Made by a program: the position numbers and the translations under genes. A stretch of DNA of 64,000 nucleotides, taken from assembly GCF_003971255.1 (NCBI RefSeq), contig NZ_CP034660.1, forward strand, positions 1,550,001 through 1,614,000, in the 5' to 3' direction. Source of the DNA: Colwellia sp. Arc7-635 (GTDB taxonomy: Bacteria > Pseudomonadota > Gammaproteobacteria > Enterobacterales > Alteromonadaceae). The number at the start of each line of letters is the position of its first letter. Within the stretch, counting starts at the first letter, position 1. Shown piece by piece: positions 62,170-64,000 of the stretch. The notes under the pieces were generated by a model, which did not search any database, was not told the origin of the DNA, and saw only the letters and a program-made list of their open reading frames with translations.

Positions 62170-63615
62170 ATGAGTTCAAATAAAAAAGTTAACACTGTGA
62201 CTGAAGTAAGTGCTGAAGTTAGCTCTGATTACTGTGCAATTGGAAACTCTAGTAAGAGCCACCTCAATGTTATAAATGCGTTGTTGAAGATCTCTTCACT
62301 TGTGCAATCGAAACTCACCCTAGCCGAAATCTATAAAAAAATTCATCTCATTATTGCTGAAATAATTTATGTCAAAAATATTGCTATATTTTTATACGAT
62401 CCCATTGATAAAATTATTGTTTTTGACTATTTTGTTGATGAAAAAGATCAAGGTATTATTGGTACAACTATGCCAATTGGTAAAGGCATTTCTTCTTATG
62501 TTATTAGAAAAAACAAGCCTTGTATGTTCACCAGTGCAGAGCAGAAGGATATGCAAGTTAAAGGTAAAATCTCAAATGTTATTGGTTCTTTAAGTGAAAG
62601 TTGGATGGGAGCACCTATTTCCACCAATGACGGTGTTATAGGAATAATTATACTGCAAAGTTATTCAAGCGATCATATGTATAAGGACGATGATCTACAG
62701 TTACTTTCTTTTGTCGCTTCGAACATAGGTATTGTTCTTGAGCAACGAAAGCATATCGATAAAGAAAGAGAAGATAAAGCATTTCTGGAAAGTAACTTAC
62801 AGTTAATTAAAGAACAAAATTTGGCGTTAGAGAATATGATGGAAACACTAAAAGGTGCGCAAACAGAGCTGGTACAAAAAGAAAAAATGGCTTCTCTAGG
62901 TAATTTAGTTGCAGGTATTGCCCATGAAATTAATACTCCGATAGGTATATGCGTAACAGCAATCACCAGTTTACATCATCAATATAAAAGTCTACAAAAA
63001 AAAATAACTAATAATACAGCCTCGAATAAGCACTTAAATTATTTTTTTGAAGATGTTGCTGAAACTTGCACGATAATAGAGTCAAATACGCTTCGAGCAG
63101 CCGAATTAATCAATAGCTTTAAAGAGATAGCGGTCGATCAGTCTTCAGAAGTGTCTCGTGAAATAAACATGAAGGAATATATAAACGAAATATTACTTGC
63201 GATGCGTCCAATTTTAAAGAAAACATCGCATGAAGTGCTCGTTAAATGTCCTGAAAACTTAGTGGTTAAAACAATCCCCGGAGCTATTTCTCAAATACTG
63301 ACTAATATGATAAATAACTCTATTATTCATGGTTTTAATGATGGTGATAAAGGCTGCTTAACAATAACTGTTGTCAAAGAAAGTGATAGCTTTTGCCTTT
63401 GTTATCAAGACAATGGTAAGGGCTTGGATAACGATGAGATAAAGATGTTATTTGAACCTTTTTATACGACAAAAAGAGGCCGTGGTGGTAGTGGTTTAGG
63501 TGCGCATTTGATTTATAACATTGTTACTTCTAGTTTACATGGCAAGATAAGTGTTGAAAGCGAGCCAGGTAAAGGTTTACGTTATGATTTATCCCTTCCT
63601 ATTGAGGCGCTCTAG
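62170..63615 (+). CDS. GAF-domain sensor histidine kinase
   Basis: About 481 aa from the ATG at 62170; a GTG at 62152 would overlap the preceding gene by 14 bases and neither has a clear ribosome site. No membrane segments, so a cytoplasmic sensor. A GAF domain covers about residues 45-190 (ISSLVQSKLTLAEIYKKIHLIIAEII...GIVLEQRK), a coiled coil follows (KEREDKAFLESNLQLIKEQNLALENMMETLKGAQTELVQKEKMASLG), then the H-box GNLVAGIAHEINTPIG with the phosphorylated histidine, N-box NMINNSIIHGF, G1 DNGKGLD and G2 GSGLGAHLIYNIV. Partner of the upstream HD-GYP regulator, so it likely adjusts c-di-GMP. Confidence 0.95.
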   Translation: MSSNKKVNTVTEVSAEVSSDYCAIGNSSKSHLNVINALLKISSLVQSKLTLAEIYKKIHLIIAEIIYVKNIAIFLYDPIDKIIVFDYFVDEKDQGIIGTTMPIGKGISSYVIRKNKPCMFTSAEQKDMQVKGKISNVIGSLSESWMGAPISTNDGVIGIIILQSYSSDHMYKDDDLQLLSFVASNIGIVLEQRKHIDKEREDKAFLESNLQLIKEQNLALENMMETLKGAQTELVQKEKMASLGNLVAGIAHEINTPIGICVTAITSLHHQYKSLQKKITNNTASNKHLNYFFEDVAETCTIIESNTLRAAELINSFKEIAVDQSSEVSREINMKEYINEILLAMRPILKKTSHEVLVKCPENLVVKTIPGAISQILTNMINNSIIHGFNDGDKGCLTITVVKESDSFCLCYQDNGKGLDNDEIKMLFEPFYTTKRGRGGSGLGAHLIYNIVTSSLHGKISVESEPGKGLRYDLSLPIEAL

Positions 63616-63820
63616 TTCTAGCATTATTAAGTTCAGTTCAGTTTCTTTAGCGTAAATTTAGTCATCATCAAAGCTAAAATATGAACCTATAAATTCAGAA
63701 AGATCCTCATCACATTATCTAAGCCATTGATTCTATTTAAACATCAAACACTAATTATCCAGAGTTCAGCTTAAGCACAGTGAAGCAATGAACATATACT
63801 TATTTATTGTGTAATATTGC

Positions 63821-64000
63821 CTACAAGTAGCCTTTTTCAGCTTTGATTACTTTCTCCAAGTAGCGACGAGATTCTGTTTTTGGGTGCTTTCGGGTCAGTA
63901 AATAATAAACATCTTTCGGCAATTTAGCATTGAGCATTTTCATCGCTGTTTTACGGTTGCTATGAAAGGTTTTTAATACATTACCGCTGCCACCATTATA
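63821..64000 (-). CDS. mltC: membrane-bound lytic murein transglycosylase C, C-terminal end (partial)
   Basis: The last 59 codons on the minus strand, running out of the window. The sequence reads YNGGSGNVLKTFHSNRKTAM, then LPKDVYYLLTRKHPKTESRRYLEKVIKAEKGYL. The YNGG-x-GNVL-x-F block and the HP-x-x-ESRRYL-x-KV end match MltC, which cleaves peptidoglycan with 1,6-anhydro product. The catalytic glutamate and lipobox are outside the window. Confidence 0.85.
   Translation of the reverse strand, partial: YNGGSGNVLKTFHSNRKTAMKMLNAKLPKDVYYLLTRKHPKTESRRYLEKVIKAEKGYL

Overview
The window looks like a chromosomal stretch from an AT-rich marine gammaproteobacterium of the Alteromonadales, closest in gene content to Colwellia or Thalassotalea. 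This rests on the cbb3 oxidase–FNR–UspE–TtcA gene order, families common in that order (DUF2937, DUF3083, DUF1415, DUF3369-HD-GYP, DUF4266/DUF3570), and many short intergenic repeat elements. No identity search was possible, so the genus is inference.

Layout. 0-8.6 kb: end of a TrmB-like regulator gene, a serine hydrolase, a DUF2937 protein, an ATM1-type ABC exporter, DUF1415, a membrane protein and a Bax-like glucosaminidase, with two copies of a 266-bp foldback element. 8.6-20.4 kb: a microaerobic respiration block on the minus strand, in transcription order: an FNR paralogue, ccoNOQP, ccoH(fixH), ccoI, ccoS, a TauE/SafE-like protein, fnr, uspE and ttcA. FNR boxes lie ahead of ccoN, uspE and the FNR paralogue. 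20.4-26.4 kb: a lipoprotein, a LysE exporter, a TlpA/DUF4266/DUF3570/ApbE flavin-linked envelope module, and a DUF3083 protein. 26.9-31.2 kb: an M28 peptidase and a large PilZ-like protein. 31.2-32.6 kb: a tRNA-Asn array with three intact genes followed by seven decayed, anticodon-arm-altered copies with repeated terminators, all behind one strong stable-RNA promoter. 32.6-42.3 kb: a third 266-bp element, MATE transporter, uvrB, a small protein, a beta-hydroxyacid dehydrogenase, a nonsense-interrupted periplasmic binding protein, and sbcB.

42.3-58.7 kb is the most unusual region. A plus-strand operon headed by a Fur box encodes a TPR-like surface lipoprotein, a TonB-dependent receptor, a 77-aa protein, a di-heme MauG/CcpA-family peroxidase, an M16 metallopeptidase lipoprotein, DUF4920 and a PepSY membrane protein. 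It is bracketed by two copies of the promoter and 5' end of a helicase IV-like gene: a truncated fossil at 43.7-43.9 kb and the intact gene at 55.8 kb. A second, older fossil of the same 5' end lies at 42.6-42.7 kb. The simplest reading is repeated module insertion at this gene's 5' end. By family knowledge the operon resembles Fus/PqqL-type iron-protein piracy or SusCD-like receptor-lipoprotein pairs, but its composition matches neither; it is my main candidate for an undescribed system.

59-64 kb: a lipoprotein, an orphan PEP-CTERM tail, a two-gene signalling pair (REC-DUF3369-HD-GYP and a GAF histidine kinase), and the 3' end of mltC on the minus strand.

The 266-bp elements deserve separate attention. 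They are long imperfect palindromes with TA-flanked termini. Each half carries a hairpin with a 7-bp stem and a 26-nt loop; the stem sequences differ completely between halves but pairing is kept, including a G-U wobble in one copy. That points to selection on structure.
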